Below are positions 5,666 through 7,011 of a stretch of DNA of 7,011 nt, in pieces (within the stretch, counting starts at the first letter, position 1; each line of letters opens with the position of its first letter). Source of the stretch: Candidatus Sulfopaludibacter sp. SbA3 (GTDB lineage Bacteria; Acidobacteriota; Terriglobia; 2-12-FULL-54-10); the NCBI GenBank assembly GCA_945865705.1, contig CAMBEY010000153.1, forward strand, positions 1-7,011, written 5' to 3'. Under the pieces are notes generated by a model. That model saw nothing but the letters and a program-made list of their open reading frames with translations. It had not been told where the DNA came from and did no database searches. The translations under genes were made by a program, and so were the position numbers.

Positions 5666-6757
5666 TCACTCACCATTCTGCTGCCTGTCAGCTTGCTTTT
5701 CGATGGCTTCCAGTGCCCGTTGTCGAAGCTCGCGCGCCTTGGAGCTGTCGGGAGAATCGGGGCGCAGCTTCAGAAATTCATCCAACTCCTCAATGGCCTC
5801 CTTGGCCTGTTGCAGCCGCAGGAATATTTGCGCCAGCGTTAACTGGGGCGAAGTGAAATGCGCGGGATCGAGTTCCTTGGCGCGGTCCAGATACATGATG
5901 GAATCGCCGTACTGCCCTTGCAGATAGTAGCTGAACCCGAGTTGCGCCGCTGTCAGCGCGTCATGCGGCAGCGCCTCGATGGCACGCTGGTTCACCTCGA
6001 CAGCCTCCTTGGACTTGCCCTGCGTCAGCAAAACGCCGCCCAGGTTCACCAGAGGCTCCACCGCATCGGCGTTGATCTCCAGAGCGCGGCGAAAATAGCG
6101 TTCCGCCTGATCGTATTCCGCCCGTTGGTAGTAGATGATGCCTAGCGTATTAATGGCTTCGAGGAACTCCGGAGATTGTTCGACCGCGCTTTCGAGATGC
6201 GCGATCGCCCCGTCGGCGTCCTTGCGCCGCAGCCGGGCCTGAGCCTTTTCAAAATCCCTTCGCGCTCCAAATGAAATCTGTAATTCCCGCACCGAAACCG
6301 TGGCCCGGTTTTCAGGATGCAGCAACAGCTCAAGCTGCTCAGCGCTGAACTCGAACTGGTGTTCGATGCGCCCTTTGGCATCGGCAAAGCTGGGCGTGAT
6401 CTCGACGGAGCGCGTGACCACGCCCACTCGCGGAATGGCAATCAAAAGAGTGTAGGAACCGGGGTCGAGTTTTTTGAATCGGAAGCGGCCATCGCGCTGC
6501 GCCACGGTGCGCGAATAAAATGGAGTGCCCACGGCCAGCAGGTTGACCGTGATCCAGCGGCGCGGTGGCACGGTGCCTGCAGGAAACAATACTTGTCCAC
6601 GGAATTCGAGTTGCTGCGGCGGCCCCAGCGCCCAAATGTTGGGCGCAATCAAAGTCAGCAGCAGCCCTGCGGCTACGATCCTATAACAAAGCGTGCACAA
6701 GCGTTCGCGGAGCGGTTCAAGAATGGTGCGAAGGGAATAAGAGGGAGGAATCGGCAC
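5666..6757 (-). CDS. secreted or anchored TPR protein with N-terminal transthyretin-like domain
   Basis: From a GTG at 6757 the product is 363 residues. A basic N-terminus (RERLCTLCYR) and hydrophobic stretch (about 26-40) form a signal peptide or anchor ending near IWA-LG. Residues about 49-139 form a beta-sandwich like carboxypeptidase regulatory/transthyretin domains: LEFRGQVLFPAG, VNLLAVG, DGRFRFKKLDPGSYTLLI, VTRSVEIT. From about 163 to 335 there are roughly five tetratricopeptide repeats, for example DGAIAHLESAVEQSPEF, DQAERYFRRALEINAD and KEAIEELDEFLKLRPDS, which act as protein-binding scaffolds. The start choice rests on GGAG 8 nt before the GTG. Another GTG at 6898 would add 47 cysteine-rich residues, overlap the upstream gene by 26 bp and translate across a non-triplet repeat, so it is less likely. 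The partner is unknown. Confidence 0.82.
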   Translation of the reverse strand: MPIPPSYSLRTILEPLRERLCTLCYRIVAAGLLLTLIAPNIWALGPPQQLEFRGQVLFPAGTVPPRRWITVNLLAVGTPFYSRTVAQRDGRFRFKKLDPGSYTLLIAIPRVGVVTRSVEITPSFADAKGRIEHQFEFSAEQLELLLHPENRATVSVRELQISFGARRDFEKAQARLRRKDADGAIAHLESAVEQSPEFLEAINTLGIIYYQRAEYDQAERYFRRALEINADAVEPLVNLGGVLLTQGKSKEAVEVNQRAIEALPHDALTAAQLGFSYYLQGQYGDSIMYLDRAKELDPAHFTSPQLTLAQIFLRLQQAKEAIEELDEFLKLRPDSPDSSKARELRQRALEAIEKQADRQQNGE

Positions 6758-6872
6758 AGTAAAACTCCGGCTCCGTATTGCACTCCGGGCACACGGAACA
6801 AGTCGACAGGACAGGTCGTCAGGACAAGTCAAATGATCAATGCCGTTGCAGAGCAGCCATTTCAGCGCACGG
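6758..6872. promoter_or_regulatory. spacer upstream of TPR gene
   Basis: This 115-bp gap lies between the stop of the partial minus-strand gene and the proposed GTG at 6757. On the minus strand it contains TTGACT just before a set of three tandem 13-bp repeats and GGAG near the start codon. No good -10 was found at the right distance from TTGACT, so a promoter is possible but not shown. Confidence 0.3.
6792..6830. repeat. three tandem 13-bp repeats
   Basis: The units are CACGGAACAAGTC (6792-6804), GACAGGACAGGTC (6805-6817) and GTCAGGACAAGTC (6818-6830). All share the pattern GGA-CA-A/G-GTC. The period of 13 is not a multiple of three and the array sits in the spacer before the TPR gene. It could be a repeated operator or a slippage-derived repeat; there are too few and too short units for CRISPR. 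Confidence 0.6.
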
Positions 6873-7011
6873 TTAGGGCATAGGCGCCACAGGAACACCC
6901 GGAATCGTTCCCATTTGGCTCAGCACATCCTGGTGAATCACCAGATCGCCGCTATCGGTCAGCCGTTTTTTCAAGCTCTCCTGAAAGGCATTAAACGCCA
7001 GGTTCTGCTTC
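6873..7011 (-). CDS. C-terminal end of a possible SurA/PpiC-type foldase (runs off right edge)
   Basis: Only the final 45 codons and a TAA stop (6875-6873) are present. The tail reads KQNLAFNAFQESLKKRLT, then a GDLVIHQDVLSQM segment and a proline-rich end (GTIPGVPVAPMP). A terminal amphipathic helix followed by short strand-like residues 'g.l.ihqdvl' resembles the C-terminus of periplasmic peptidyl-prolyl isomerases/chaperones of the SurA and PpiC group as seen in Acidobacteria. With so little sequence this is a guess; the open frame itself is well supported because it is uninterrupted to the window edge. It may be co-transcribed with the TPR gene downstream. Confidence 0.5.
   Translation of the reverse strand, partial: KQNLAFNAFQESLKKRLTDSGDLVIHQDVLSQMGTIPGVPVAPMP

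Noticed and set aside
5640..5690. Bidirectional terminator between the convergent genes
   Set aside because: The gap is only 7 bp and I found no stable hairpin followed by a T-run on either strand.
6792..6830. CRISPR-like array
   Set aside because: The units are directly adjacent with no spacers and are only 13 bp long; no cas genes are present.
6317..6883. 188-codon open frame on the plus strand
   Set aside because: It is a shadow of the TPR gene and its spacer; the product is Gln/Arg-rich without motifs, and the opposite strand carries clear transthyretin-like and TPR patterns.
6758..6898. 47-residue N-terminal extension of the TPR protein from the GTG at 6898
   Set aside because: It overlaps the upstream gene, is cysteine-rich, crosses the 13-bp repeats, and would put the signal peptide at an internal position.

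Overview
This looks like a chromosomal stretch from an acidobacterium (Acidobacteriota, Solibacter/Bryobacter-like). That placement is inference. It rests on moderately high GC, a PhoB/CadC-type winged-helix regulator fused to membrane segments, a LolA-like protein with the 'NYDF ... LFRG..W.D.EDFAV.RIEG' signature that I know mainly from Acidobacteria, and a secreted TPR protein with a transthyretin-like N-terminal domain. Nothing here indicates a phage, a transposon, CRISPR, or an rRNA or tRNA gene.

Left part (1-2189, all minus strand): a winged-helix DNA-binding protein with a four-helix membrane tail (2189-1281) is followed after 6 nt by a secreted protein that may have a START/SRPBCC-like fold (1274-399). 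The 5' end of an MsbA-type ABC exporter (from 288, possibly 393) then runs off the left edge. The tight spacing suggests one leftward transcription unit.

Centre (2190-2532): a 343-bp divergent intergenic region with ordered short repeats. There are three AATCC boxes 10 bp apart, three GTTCA-containing 11-bp units in tandem, and two dyads. This is the type of site PhoB/OmpR-class winged-helix proteins bind, and it lies between the regulator and the rightward operon.

Rightward operon (2533-5658, plus strand): small outer-membrane beta-barrel, LolA-like periplasmic protein, CDP-alcohol phosphatidyltransferase, GtrA-family membrane protein, and a single-pass membrane protein of unknown function. 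The first three genes have nearly identical AAAGGAG ribosome sites. Genes 2/3 overlap as ATGA and genes 3/4 as TGATG. The set reads as an envelope module: a lipid head-group transferase and a polyprenyl-lipid-flippase-like protein in the inner membrane, a periplasmic lipid- or lipoprotein-binding carrier, and an outer-membrane barrel. With the divergent MsbA-type exporter and possible START-like protein, the whole window could be a lipid synthesis and transport locus. The substrate is unknown, and this grouping is the most interesting hypothesis here.

Right part (5666-7011, minus strand): a convergent gene for a secreted transthyretin-like/TPR protein, a 115-bp spacer holding three tandem 13-bp repeats, and the last 45 codons of an upstream gene that may be a SurA/PpiC-type foldase.
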